Numbered from the stretch's first letter, positions 25,595 to 33,929 are shown. The stretch: DNA of 64,000 nt from Dactylosporangium aurantiacum (GCF_000716715.1 NZ_JNYJ01000002.1:124001-188000), one strand, 5' to 3'. The notes: a model not told the origin generated them from the letters alone. Translations and numbers: made by a program.

Positions 25595-25685
25595 GGTCAG
25601 CCGCGCCGGTCAGCCGCGCCGGTCAGCCGCGCCGGTCAGCCGCGCCGGTCAGCCGCGCCGGTCGGCCGCGCCGGTCAGCCGCGCC
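25595..25685. repeat. 13-bp minisatellite, seven copies
   Basis: GGTCAGCCGCGCC is repeated head to tail at 25595, 25608, 25621, 25634, 25647, 25660 and 25673; six copies are identical and one (25660) has a single A-to-G change. It fills the gap between the convergent TetR and MarR genes, and the MarR stop codon (25675-25677) lies inside the last copy. The near identity implies recent slippage. Confidence 0.95.
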
Positions 25686-26121
25686 GGCGCGGGGTCGCGT
25701 AGGGGTCGGTGAGCTCGCGCAGCTCGGCGAGGGTCTCGCGCAGCTGCCGGGTGCGGGCCCGGCCGAGGTGCGCCTCCCAGGCGGCCTCGATGTCGCGCAC
25801 GACCGGGATGCTGAGCTCGACGATCTCGTGTCCCTTCGCGGTCAGCGTGACCAGGCGGGCCCGCGCGTCGTCGGGGTCGGCGACCCGCTCGACGTAGCCG
25901 GCCCGCTCCAGCTGGTCGACGATGGAGCCGACGGTCTGCTTGCTCACCTGTGCCGCCTCGGCCAGCTCCGCCAGCCGCGAGCCGCCCGGGGCGATGCGCT
26001 GGAACACCCGGGCCTGGTTGAGCGGCAGGTCGTGCCCGTGCTCGCGCAGCGCCGCCAGCACCGCCGACTCCATCGCCCGGTACGGGATGAACAACAGCAG
26101 CCCCAGGTTCAGCTCCTCCAT
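25675..26121 (-). CDS. MarR-family transcriptional regulator
   Basis: A 148-residue winged-helix protein from ATG 26121. The core reads SRLAELAEAAQVSKQTVGSIVDQLERAGYVERVADPDDARARLVTLTAKG, the recognition helix plus beta-wing of MarR, with dimerisation helices at both ends. No good Shine-Dalgarno is visible. It diverges from a mycothiol-type enzyme gene, and two matching palindromes lie between them, so it probably represses both directions and is released by a phenolic or thiol-reactive ligand. The ligand is inference. Confidence 0.88.
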   Translation of the reverse strand: MEELNLGLLLFIPYRAMESAVLAALREHGHDLPLNQARVFQRIAPGGSRLAELAEAAQVSKQTVGSIVDQLERAGYVERVADPDDARARLVTLTAKGHEIVELSIPVVRDIEAAWEAHLGRARTRQLRETLAELRELTDPYATPRRRG

Positions 26122-26138
26122 GCGTCCATGATTGCAGA

Positions 26139-26177
26139 AGTCCGAGCTTCGGACTAAAGTGGTCCGAAGTTCGGACT
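26139..26177. promoter_or_regulatory. two MarR operator boxes on the same helix face
   Basis: AGTCCGA-GCT-TCGGACT (26139-26155) and GGTCCGA-AGT-TCGGACT (26161-26177) are copies of one near-perfect palindrome with centres 22 bp apart, two helical turns. They occupy the short region between the MarR gene and the divergent enzyme gene, overlapping any promoter there. Confidence 0.8.
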
Positions 26178-26192
26178 TTATTTGGGGGCGTC

Positions 26193-26825
26193 ATGGACGA
26201 GTCGTACTGGTCCGCGGTCCAGGCCATGCGCCTGCGCGTCGCCGACCTGCTGGAGACGATCGAGCCGGCCGAGTGGGACGCGCCGTCGCTGTGCGAGGGG
26301 TGGCGGGTCCGCGACGTCGCCGGTCACCTGGTCACGGTCCCCACCATCACCACCTGGGACCTGATCGCCACCGCGCCGCGCGCCCGCGGCAACGTCAACC
26401 GGATGAACACCCTGACCGCGGTCCGCGCCGGGGCACGGGAGCCCGGCGAGCTCGTCGCCGGCCTGCGTCGCCACGCCGGCGACCGGCGTACGGCGGCGGT
26501 GCTCGACACCCGCAACGCGCTCTTCGACGTCGTCGTGCACTACCAGGACATCGGCGCGCCGCTGGGCCGGCCCTGCCCGGTGCCGGTCGGGTACACCGCC
26601 CGCGGCCTGGACCGGGTGTGGCGGATGGGCTGGCCGTTCAACGCCCGGCGCCGCCTGGCGGGCGTCACCCTGCGCGCGACCGACACGCCGTGGACGGTGG
26701 GCGCCGGCCCCGAGGTGGCCGGCCCGGCCCTGTCCCTGCTGCTCCTGCTCACCGGCCGCACCGCCGTCGCCGCCCCCACCCTGGAGGGCCCCGGCCTCGC
26801 CACCGTCACCGCCCGGGCCGCCTGA
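26193..26825 (+). CDS. maleylpyruvate isomerase/DinB-like mycothiol-dependent enzyme family protein
   Basis: A 210-residue protein, ATG 26193 preceded by a GGGGGCG stretch. The N-terminal four-helix bundle contains LCEGWRVRDVAGHLV, typical of the MDMPI_N/DinB-like domain, whose conserved His (GHL) helps bind the divalent metal. NALFDVVVHYQDIGAPLG supplies the second His (HYQD) found in this superfamily. Members use mycothiol, the actinobacterial thiol, as cofactor in isomerisation or detoxification. Under divergent MarR control it may detoxify a phenolic or electrophilic compound. Its 3' end overlaps the convergent next gene by about 20 bases. Confidence 0.75.
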   Translation: MDESYWSAVQAMRLRVADLLETIEPAEWDAPSLCEGWRVRDVAGHLVTVPTITTWDLIATAPRARGNVNRMNTLTAVRAGAREPGELVAGLRRHAGDRRTAAVLDTRNALFDVVVHYQDIGAPLGRPCPVPVGYTARGLDRVWRMGWPFNARRRLAGVTLRATDTPWTVGAGPEVAGPALSLLLLLTGRTAVAAPTLEGPGLATVTARAA

Positions 26826-28353
26826 GCCGGGCGCGGCGGCCGACCCGCCGGCCGGTCAAGCTCCAGTGCCGTTCCAGGGCGAGCGCGAGCCGCCACCGCC
26901 AGTCCTCGGCGGTGCCGTCCACGCCCGGGTGCCCGTCGGTGCGGCCGGGCCAGTCGACCGGCAGCGACAGCACGCGCTCGGCGGTGAACGTGTCCGCGTC
27001 CGGGCCCAGGTCGCCGCGCAGCAGGCCGCGGACCAGGGCGAGGTCGACCGTGGTGTGCTCGGCCAGCAGCGTGGCGTCGTACAGGTCCTTGCCCTTCGGG
27101 CACCGCTCGGTGCACAGCCACCGCAGCTTCCACGCCAGGGCGAGCGGCGCGGGCGCGGCGAGGACCGGCCGGTCGATGCCGGGCAGGGTGAGCGGCTCGG
27201 GCGCCAGCGGCAGGTGCTCGCCGAAGGCCAGGTCGATCTGGACGGCGCCGGCGGGGGCGCCGGGGACCTGGAACGGCACGGTGAGGCGGTGGCCGTCGGT
27301 GCGCTCGTACGTCCGGATCGCCGAGCGCGTGGTCCGCTGCGGCCGCAGGCCTGCACCCGGGTCGGCGGCGAGCGCGGCGGTGACGCCGGCGAGCAGCTCG
27401 CGGGCCTGCGGGCTGTCGCCGGTGATGCCGGCCGGGGTGACGACGTAGTCGAGGTCGCCGGGCTCGCGGGCGGCCTCGCCGACCCACGCGGCCATCGTGA
27501 CGCTGCCGCGCAGCACCAGGTGCTCCGCCCAGCGGCTGCGGGTGAGCACGCCGAGCACGTGCTCCAGGGCCGCGCGGCGGGCCCGGCGCCGGCCGGTGCC
27601 CTCGCCGGCGACGGTGTCCTCGTCGGCGACGGTGGTCTCGCCGGCGGCGGGCGGGTGCCGCCCGGCCACCGGGTCGTCGGGGCGGCCGTCGAGCCAGCCG
27701 CGGTCCAGGCCGAGGTTGGAGTCGTCCACCACGTACTCCTGCTCCACCTCGACGACCTCCAGCCCGGCGCCGCGCAGGGTGGCGACGAACGCGTCGAGGC
27801 GCGCCGTCGCGGTGGCCAGGCCCACCCCGTGGCAGCGGGCGGTGAGGAAGCGCTCCTGGCGGCCCTCGCCGTCGCGGCGCCGCGCGTTGCGGGACAGCCG
27901 GGCGCCGTAGGCGGCGCCGGCGTCGGCGGCGACCCGCATCGCGGCGACCGGGGCGGCGGCCGGCAGCAGCAGCTTCACGTGGTGCTCGAAGTACCGCCCG
28001 GGCGGCTCGGCGGCCGCGGCGGCGTCGTCCTGCGGTACCCCGGCGCACCACGGCGCCGCCTCGATCTTCACCCGGGTCACCGGTGTGCCGCGGGCGACGA
28101 GCCGCTCCCGCCACTGCCGGGCGAGCGCCCGCACCTCGTCGAGGGTGCCGCGGGCGGGCACCGTCAGCATCGGCTGCGACGGGTGCCGCCCCTGGTCGAG
28201 CACGATGTGCACGAACCGCACGCCGTGGCGTGCGGCGAGGTCCGCGAGGTCCTGCGCCCCGGACCCGCCGGCGGTCAGGTGGATCTCGAACGTCCCGGCG
28301 ATCTCGGTCACCGGTGCAGCGTAGGACACCGGTTCCCGCGGCCGCCGGTTCAC
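26806..28353 (-). CDS. AbiEii-type nucleotidyltransferase fused to an unassigned N-terminal domain
   Basis: A 515-residue protein. The C-terminal half (about 250-460) looks like the AbiEii/AbiGii nucleotidyltransferase fold: HLVLRGSVTMAAWVGEAAREPGDLDYVV, where GS and the DLD acids match the polymerase-beta-type active site. LAWKLRWLCTERCPKGKDLYD is the AbiEii-type lysine and Asp region. Residues 15-240 form a separate domain not recognised by eye (FEIHLTAGG, VRFVHIVLDQGRHPSQPML). GTG 28353 is taken as start because it overlaps the stop of a coupled micro-ORF; GTG 28311 is an alternative closer to the conserved sequence. AbiEii acts as a toxin with AbiEi antitoxin, but no AbiEi-like partner is seen, so an enzyme role other than defence is possible. 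Confidence 0.62.
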   Translation of the reverse strand: MNRRPREPVSYAAPVTEIAGTFEIHLTAGGSGAQDLADLAARHGVRFVHIVLDQGRHPSQPMLTVPARGTLDEVRALARQWRERLVARGTPVTRVKIEAAPWCAGVPQDDAAAAAEPPGRYFEHHVKLLLPAAAPVAAMRVAADAGAAYGARLSRNARRRDGEGRQERFLTARCHGVGLATATARLDAFVATLRGAGLEVVEVEQEYVVDDSNLGLDRGWLDGRPDDPVAGRHPPAAGETTVADEDTVAGEGTGRRRARRAALEHVLGVLTRSRWAEHLVLRGSVTMAAWVGEAAREPGDLDYVVTPAGITGDSPQARELLAGVTAALAADPGAGLRPQRTTRSAIRTYERTDGHRLTVPFQVPGAPAGAVQIDLAFGEHLPLAPEPLTLPGIDRPVLAAPAPLALAWKLRWLCTERCPKGKDLYDATLLAEHTTVDLALVRGLLRGDLGPDADTFTAERVLSLPVDWPGRTDGHPGVDGTAEDWRWRLALALERHWSLTGRRVGRRARLRRPGR

Positions 28354-28388
28354 ACGGCGGCCACCGGTTCACACGGCCGGCGGTTCAC
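28350..28388 (-). CDS. 12-codon repeat-born micro-ORF bridging sigma factor and AbiEii-type genes
   Basis: GTG at 28388-28386 overlaps the TGA of the sigma factor gene (GTGA). The frame reads VNRRPCEPVAAV and stops at TGA 28352-28350, which overlaps the GTG (28353) of the next gene as GTGA. The unit GTGAACCG..GGCC occurs three times (from 28388, 28372 and 28353), and VNRRP-EPV is repeated in the start of the downstream protein. The arrangement copies the one at 8261-8365 on a smaller scale. Translation is likely if the flanking genes are coupled; a peptide function is doubtful. Confidence 0.4.
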   Translation of the reverse strand: MNRRPCEPVAAV

Positions 28389-29329
28389 ACGGCCGGCGGC
28401 AGGCCGAACGGGCCGAACACGGCCGGGTCGGCGAACGTGACGCAGCGCCGGACGAGGCCGCCCGCGACGGTGAACACCTGGAGCGAGTGGGCCCGGCCGT
28501 CCGCCGTGTACGCGGCCAGGGCCGGGCCGCCGTTGGCCCGCACCGGCACCAGGCGCCAGCCGGTGCCGCGCATGACGTAGACCCGCTCGATGAACCGCCG
28601 GTAGTCGTCGCGGCCGGACAGCCACAGCGCGACCGGGGGCATCTCCAGCGCCACGTCGTCGGCGAGCAGCCGGGTCAGCGCCGGTACGTCGGCCGCCTCG
28701 AACGCGGCGAGGTACCGCTCCACGACGGCGTGCTCGCCGGGGTCGGCGGGCCCGCGCAGCTCGTCGAGGACCGGCCCGGCGGCCCGCAGCGTGGTGCGGG
28801 CCCGTTGCAGGCTGCTGTTCACCGACGCGACGCTGCTGTTGAGGACCTGCGCGACCTCGGCGGCCGGCAGCTGCAGCACCTCGCGCAGCACCAGCGCCGC
28901 CCGCTGCCGGGCCGGTAGCAGCTGCAGCGCGGCGATCAGGGCGAGGCGCAGCCCGGCGCGCTGCTGCGCGACGTCGGCCGGGTCGCCGAGCCGGGCGTCG
29001 GGGAACGGCTGCAGCCACGGCACGTCCAGGCTCGGCCGCAGCGGCGCATGCGGGTCGCCGGCCGGGCCCAGCCCGCTCGGCAGCGGCCGCCGGGCCCGGC
29101 CCTCCAAGGCGTCGAGGCAGGCGTTGGTGGCGATGCGGTGCAGCCAGGTGCGCGGGGAGGCGCGCAGCGGGTCGTACCGGCCGGCGGCGCGCCAGGCCCG
29201 CAGCAGCGTCTCCTGGACCAGGTCCTCGGCCTCGTCGAGGGAGCCGAGCATCCGGTAGCAGTGCGCCAGCAGGTCACCCCGGTAGGCCTCGAACGTCTCG
29301 TACCCGGGCTGCGCCGCTGCGTCCACCAC
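28385..29329 (-). CDS. ECF RNA polymerase sigma factor with C-terminal SnoaL-like domain
   Basis: About 314 residues from GTG 29329 (29326 also possible; no clear ribosome site). Region 2 reads AHCYRMLGSLDEAEDLVQETLLRAWRA; region 4 reads LPARQRAALVLREVLQLPAAEVAQVLNSSVASVNSSLQRAR. The last 110 residues (ERYLAAFEAADVPALTRLLADDVALEMPP) are a SnoaL/NTF2-like fold. This places it with the SigJ/SigG-type ECF groups, in which the SnoaL-like tail modulates activity in place of an anti-sigma factor. No anti-sigma gene is adjacent, consistent with that. The divergent DHFR-like gene may be a target. Confidence 0.88.
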   Translation of the reverse strand: MVDAAAQPGYETFEAYRGDLLAHCYRMLGSLDEAEDLVQETLLRAWRAAGRYDPLRASPRTWLHRIATNACLDALEGRARRPLPSGLGPAGDPHAPLRPSLDVPWLQPFPDARLGDPADVAQQRAGLRLALIAALQLLPARQRAALVLREVLQLPAAEVAQVLNSSVASVNSSLQRARTTLRAAGPVLDELRGPADPGEHAVVERYLAAFEAADVPALTRLLADDVALEMPPVALWLSGRDDYRRFIERVYVMRGTGWRLVPVRANGGPALAAYTADGRAHSLQVFTVAGGLVRRCVTFADPAVFGPFGLPPAV

Positions 29330-29442
29330 GCCGACGAGCGTACGTCGCGCGACCCGCCGACCGATGAGTCCGGCGGGCGGTGCCCGTACATGTCGGATGA
29401 AGGCGGCCGGACGTCGGCCGCCACGACGGAAGGACACCCCTC

Positions 29443-30000
29443 GTGGGCGACATCATCGTCATCCAGTTCGTCACGCTCGACGGCGTGGTCTCCGACCCCG
29501 ACGGGCGGTGGGGCACCGGCCACGGCGGCTGGGCGTTCCGGTTCGGCGACGGCCCCGTCAGCGGCGACAAGTTCCAGCTCGGCGACCGGATGGAGCGGGG
29601 CGTCCAGCTGTACGGGCGGCGCACCTGGGAGCACTTCGCCCGGCTGTGGCCCGGCCGCGACAGCGACTACGCCGCGGTGATGAACCGGGTGCCGAAGCGG
29701 GTCGCGACCCGCACCGGCTGCGACCCGGCCGCCTGGTCGAACTCGGCGGTCGTGGACGGCGACCCCGTCGCCTGGGCCGCGGCGGAGCGCGACCACCGCG
29801 ACGTGGTGGTGATCGGCAGCCTGAGCCTGGTCCGCCAGCTCGCCGCGGCCGACGTCGTCGACGAGTACCGGCTGATCACGTTCCCGCTGGCGGTGGGGGA
29901 GGGCGACCGGCTGTTCACCGCGCCGGCCGGGTTCCGGTTCACGCGGGTCGAGCCGGCCGGCCCGGCGACGCTGAGCGTGCTGCGCCGCGACCGCGGCTGA
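29443..30000 (+). CDS. dihydrofolate reductase-like (RibD C-terminal family) protein
   Basis: A 185-residue protein; GTG 29443 has AAGGA about 8 bases upstream. It opens with IIVIQFVTLDGVVSDPDG and ends with VIGSLSLVRQLAAADVVDEYRLITFPLAVGEGDRLF, the conserved start and C-terminal block of the RibD_C/YyaP-type reductases. These bind NADPH in a DHFR-like fold, but few have a known substrate. It diverges from the ECF sigma factor, sharing a promoter region of about 110 bases. The arrangement of such a reductase beside a SnoaL-tailed sigma factor suggests a stress-response role, by inference. Confidence 0.8.
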   Translation: MGDIIVIQFVTLDGVVSDPDGRWGTGHGGWAFRFGDGPVSGDKFQLGDRMERGVQLYGRRTWEHFARLWPGRDSDYAAVMNRVPKRVATRTGCDPAAWSNSAVVDGDPVAWAAAERDHRDVVVIGSLSLVRQLAAADVVDEYRLITFPLAVGEGDRLFTAPAGFRFTRVEPAGPATLSVLRRDRG

Positions 30001-30033
30001 CCGCTCAGCCGTCCGGGACCGGCCGGGCCCGCG

Positions 30034-32733
30034 TCAGGGGCCGCTCCAGCGGGCGACGAACTCGGTGCGGTTGGCGCTGCCGGTCTTGGCCAGGATGCTG
30101 CGCACGTGCGACTCGACGGTGCGCTCCGACAGCACCAGGCGGGTCGCGATCTGCCGGTTGGTGAGCGCCTGCGCGAGCAGGGCGGCGATCTCGCGTTCCC
30201 GGCCGGTGAGCGGGTCGGCCTGGTCACGCTCGGCGGCGATCTCGGCGGCGAGGCGCCCGGCGGCGGCGACGGTGCCCGGCATGTCGAGGCGGGCGGCGGC
30301 GTCCAGGGCCTCCTGGGTGAGGCGGGCCGCCTCAGCCAGCTCGGTGCGGCCGCGCAGCACCCGGGCCAGGCTCAGCAGGGTCAGCGCGGTGTCGGGGCGG
30401 GCGCCGATCGCCCGGTTGCGCTGCAGCGCCTCGCGCAGCAGCTCGACCGCGCCGGCGGTGTCGCCGGCGACCGCGGCGAACTCGCCGAGGTGGCGGCTGA
30501 CGGTGCCGCAGTAGAACACCGTCGCCGTGCCGATCGCGCCCGGGTACGGCCGGTACGGCAGCAGCTGCCGGTACGCGGCCTCGGCGGTGGCCGCGTCGTC
30601 GAACCGTTCGACGAGCCCGGTCAGCTGGACGAGCACCCCGGCCCAGGCGGGATGGTCGGTGCGGACCCGCAGCGTGGCGCGGAGCCGGTCGTACACGTCG
30701 CGGCACTCGTGGACGGACCCGGTCAGGGCGAGGGCGTTGGCCCGCTGGATGTCCACGAGCGGCACCAGCGGGGCGGCGGCGAACGCGGCGTCCAGGCCGT
30801 CGGGCAGGGCCGCCGGGTCGCCGCGCAGCACCGCCAGGTACACCCCGTGCGCGAAGTGCATCACCGCCCCGCTCGGGTCGCCGCAGCGCTCGGCGACCGC
30901 GGTCGCCCGGTGGCTGTGCGCCACCGACTCGGCGAACCGGCCGGCGAGCGCGGCCCGGCTGGCGAGCATCCGGTGCCGGTGCCACTGCAGGACGGGCAGC
31001 GGCGTGCGGGCGGCGAGGTCCTCGATGGCGGCGGACGCCGACTCGACCACGTCGAGGCGGCCGGTGAGGTACCCGGTCTGCATCCGCCACTCGTGCCCGA
31101 TGAGCGCGGACAGCGGCTGCCCGAGCGCCTCGGCGCGGTCGACCACCAGGTCGCCGAGGCGCAGCCGCTCGGGGGTGTCGCCGGCGTCGAGGAGGGTCAT
31201 CTCCCGGGCGCGGGCCGCGTCGAGCTCCGCGTGCGGGTCGCCGCTCGCCGTCGCCAGCCGCAGCGCCTCCCGGGCCGGCCCCTCGGCCTGTGCGACCCGC
31301 CCGGCGTCGGCGGTCATGACGGCCAGCTGCGCCATGACCCGGGCCCGTGCGGCGTCGCCGAGGTCCGGGTACGCCAGCGCCCGCTGGCACAGCCGGGTCA
31401 GCACGCTGGCCGCCTGCGGGAACGTCACCCCCTGCAGCACCAGCGCGGCGGCCGCGACGAGGTCACCGCGCCCGGCGCCGGCGGCGAGGTCGGCCGCGTC
31501 GTCGCAGTGCGCGAGGCAGGGCTCGTACCGGCCGGCGAGGTACTCGGCCCGGGCCAGCTCCAGCAGCACCTCCGCCCGCTGCGCCGCCGGGACGTCCACC
31601 GTGGACAGGTCGGTGAGCGCGCCGGCGAGGTGGCCGGCCGCGTCGTCGTACGCGTGGGCCGCCTGGGCCTGCGCCGCGGCCCGGCGGGACCACGCGGCGG
31701 CGGCCCGGCGGTCGTCGGGGCCGGCGCCGGCCTGCCGCCAGTGCGCGGCGATGCGGGCCGCGGGCTCGCCGCCGGCGGCCTCCAGGGCCTGCGCGGCGCG
31801 GCGGGCCAGCCGCCGCCGGGCGGCCGGTGCCAGCCCGGCCACGATCTCGGCCCGCACCAGGGCGTGCGCGAACCGGTACCCCGTGGCGTCGCCGGCGGCG
31901 GTGAGCAGCCCGGCGTGCCACGCGGCGGTGAGGGCGCCCGGCACGGCGCCGGCCGGTGCGCCGCCGGCCCCGGTGACGACCACGGTGAGCAGCGGCTCGT
32001 CGACCTCCTCGCCGAGCACCGCGGCGGCCCGCACCACCTCGCGCTGGTCCGGGGTGAGCGCGGCCAGCAGGGTACGCGCCACCGTCGGCAGGTCGCCGTG
32101 CCCGGCGCGGACCGCCGCGACGAGCAGCGGCAGGCCCCCGGTGTCGGCGTGGACGCCGGGCGCGACCGCGGGACCGACCAGCTCGGCGACCTCGTCGGGG
32201 GTGAACGGGGCGAGGGGGAGCGTGACCGCGCCGTACCGGCCCAGTTCGGCCAGGCGCAGCGCCACCTCCTCCGGCGCCGGCGAGCGGACGGTGCCGAGCA
32301 CGGCGATCCCGGTGCCGGTCGCCTCCTGCGCCACGTGCCGCAGCAGGTCCAGCGACGCCGTGTCGGCCCAGTGCAGGTCCTCCAGCGCGACCACCATCGG
32401 ACCGGCGGCGAGGACCGCGTCGCTCATCCGGGCGAGCTCGGCGAACCGGGCCGACGCGGCCGCGCCCGTCTCCACCGCCGACCCGTCGGTGAGCCGCACC
32501 CCGGCCCGGCGCAGGGCGGCCCGCCACGGCCACAGCGGCGGCGCCGGCTCGGCCGGGCACCAGCCGCGCACCGCCGCCGTCCCCGCCTGCCGCAGCGCCC
32601 GCTCCAGCAGCATGGTCTTGCCGACGCCGGCGGGCCCCTCGACCAGCACCACCCCACCGGCGTCCGCGAGCCGGCCGGTCAGCGCGGCGAGCTCGGCGCG
32701 GCGACCGACGAACACGTCATCCGGCACGGACAC
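30034..32733 (-). CDS. LuxR-family regulator with AAA-type ATPase domain (LAL-like)
   Basis: An 899-residue regulator starting at GTG 32733. Residues 8-160 are an AAA/NB-type ATPase: FVGRRAELAALTGRL, Walker A VLVEGPAGVGKTMLLERAL, Walker B-like MVVALEDLHWADTASLDLL. The long middle is Ala-rich TPR-like helices. The end (about 835-899) is a LuxR/NarL DNA-binding domain: LTGREREIAALLAQALTNRQIATRLVLSERTVESHVRSIL. These large ATP-binding LuxR proteins sense unknown signals and often govern catabolism or secondary metabolism. Divergent from a small unknown gene; targets are unknown. Confidence 0.88.
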   Translation of the reverse strand: MSVPDDVFVGRRAELAALTGRLADAGGVVLVEGPAGVGKTMLLERALRQAGTAAVRGWCPAEPAPPLWPWRAALRRAGVRLTDGSAVETGAAASARFAELARMSDAVLAAGPMVVALEDLHWADTASLDLLRHVAQEATGTGIAVLGTVRSPAPEEVALRLAELGRYGAVTLPLAPFTPDEVAELVGPAVAPGVHADTGGLPLLVAAVRAGHGDLPTVARTLLAALTPDQREVVRAAAVLGEEVDEPLLTVVVTGAGGAPAGAVPGALTAAWHAGLLTAAGDATGYRFAHALVRAEIVAGLAPAARRRLARRAAQALEAAGGEPAARIAAHWRQAGAGPDDRRAAAAWSRRAAAQAQAAHAYDDAAGHLAGALTDLSTVDVPAAQRAEVLLELARAEYLAGRYEPCLAHCDDAADLAAGAGRGDLVAAAALVLQGVTFPQAASVLTRLCQRALAYPDLGDAARARVMAQLAVMTADAGRVAQAEGPAREALRLATASGDPHAELDAARAREMTLLDAGDTPERLRLGDLVVDRAEALGQPLSALIGHEWRMQTGYLTGRLDVVESASAAIEDLAARTPLPVLQWHRHRMLASRAALAGRFAESVAHSHRATAVAERCGDPSGAVMHFAHGVYLAVLRGDPAALPDGLDAAFAAAPLVPLVDIQRANALALTGSVHECRDVYDRLRATLRVRTDHPAWAGVLVQLTGLVERFDDAATAEAAYRQLLPYRPYPGAIGTATVFYCGTVSRHLGEFAAVAGDTAGAVELLREALQRNRAIGARPDTALTLLSLARVLRGRTELAEAARLTQEALDAAARLDMPGTVAAAGRLAAEIAAERDQADPLTGREREIAALLAQALTNRQIATRLVLSERTVESHVRSILAKTGSANRTEFVARWSGP

Positions 32734-32829
32734 CCGCCCAGTATGCGGGTGTCCCAGTGGCCGGGTTCAGTGCCGGGTCCAGTGGCGGTACGGATGTCCG
32801 CGCCCCCGCGCGGCGGCACGCTCGACGGC

Positions 32830-33405
32830 ATGGACATCTCCACGCACCCGCTGCCCGACGCCGACCCGGTCGACACCGGCTGGGTCGACGCGGCCCTCAG
32901 CACCGCATACGCCGCGGGCGACCCGGTCGGGGCGCTCGTCGGCTGCCCGCTCGACGGCGGCGACGGGCTCATGCTCGCCGGGTGGCCGGACCCGGCCCCG
33001 GACCTGTTCGAGCAGCCGTACGCGCTCGTCGAGGCGCTCGCCGGGCAGGGCGCCGGACCTGCCCGGTTCATGCAGGTCGTCGCGTTCGACGGGCCACGTT
33101 CACCCGAATGGGTCGCCGCCGAGCAGGCCGCCGCGCACGGGCGGCTGTGGCCCGCCGTCCGCGAGGTCCCCGGCATCGTCTGGACGCTGCGGCTGCGCGC
33201 CGCGGACGGCGGCACGAGCGTCGTGACGCTCGCCGAGACGGCCGACGCGATCGACGCGGCGGTCCGGGCGGTCATGTCGACCAGCCTCCTGCCGGGCGAG
33301 GACCCGCGGCTGCTCACCGGCCCTGACCGGATGGGCGTGTACCGCCTCATGCACGCCGACCTGCCGATCCCGGCGGCCGGCGGGTCCGCGGGGGGTGGCG
33401 CATGA
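32830..33405 (+). CDS. hypothetical protein
   Basis: A 191-residue soluble, acidic protein not recognised. It contains a mid segment PARFMQVVAFDGPRSPEWVA and ends in a Gly/Ala/Ser tail. No signal peptide, membrane span or catalytic motif is evident. ATG 32830 is the likely start, with no strong ribosome site. It is the first of three rightward genes: it overlaps the YceI gene by 4 bp (ATGA), so the two are probably co-translated. Codon use is as for its neighbours, so it is a real gene with high probability. Confidence 0.6.
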   Translation: MDISTHPLPDADPVDTGWVDAALSTAYAAGDPVGALVGCPLDGGDGLMLAGWPDPAPDLFEQPYALVEALAGQGAGPARFMQVVAFDGPRSPEWVAAEQAAAHGRLWPAVREVPGIVWTLRLRAADGGTSVVTLAETADAIDAAVRAVMSTSLLPGEDPRLLTGPDRMGVYRLMHADLPIPAAGGSAGGGA

Positions 33406-33914
33406 GCACCGTCACCGCCGTGGCCGCCGGCACGTGGCGCGTCGAGACGCCGGCCCGGGCCGGGTTCGCCGCCCGGAACTTCGGCGTGCGGACCGTCCGC
33501 GGCACCCTCGCCGTCACCGCCGGCACCCTCGAGCTCGGCCCCGACGGCCGGCCGGTCCGCCTGTCGGGCGCCCTCGACGCCGCGTCCGTCGACACCGGCA
33601 ACCCGCGGCGGGACCGGGACCTGCGCGGCCGGCGCTTCCTCGACGTGGCGCACCACCCCGTGATCGAGGTGACCGCCGAGCGCTTCGAGGCGACCGCCGC
33701 CGGCTGGCTCGCCCACGCCGCCGTGCGGGTCGCCGGCGCGGAAACCACGCTGCCGCTGCACGGCGTGCTCGACGGGGCGCCGGACGGGCAGCGGCTCACG
33801 GTGACGGGCACCGCCGCGCTGCACCTGCCCGACGTGGGGATCCGGGTGCCCCGGTTCCTCGTCGGCCGCCGCGTCGAGCTCACCGTCACCGCCCACCTGC
33901 GCAGGACCAGCTGA
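33402..33914 (+). CDS. YceI-family lipocalin-like protein
   Basis: A 170-residue protein whose ATG overlaps the previous stop. The YceI beta-barrel signature is present: GTWRVETPARAGFAARNFGVRTVRGTLA at the start, ASVDTGNPRRDRDLRGRRFLDVAHHPVIEV in the middle (the usual SI.T.n..RD.HLrs.dFfd...yP), and VELTVTAHLRR at the end. YceI proteins bind polyisoprenoids or other hydrophobic ligands. No signal peptide is present, so this one is cytoplasmic, as is common for actinobacterial members. Confidence 0.85.
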   Translation: MSTVTAVAAGTWRVETPARAGFAARNFGVRTVRGTLAVTAGTLELGPDGRPVRLSGALDAASVDTGNPRRDRDLRGRRFLDVAHHPVIEVTAERFEATAAGWLAHAAVRVAGAETTLPLHGVLDGAPDGQRLTVTGTAALHLPDVGIRVPRFLVGRRVELTVTAHLRRTS

Positions 33915-33929
33915 CCGGGGAGGACCACC

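Noticed and set aside
25595..25685. CRISPR-like array
   Set aside because: The 13-bp units abut with no spacers and no cas genes are present; it is a minisatellite.
26806..28353. A classical AbiE toxin-antitoxin pair
   Set aside because: No AbiEi-like antitoxin gene is adjacent; the upstream gene is an ECF sigma factor.
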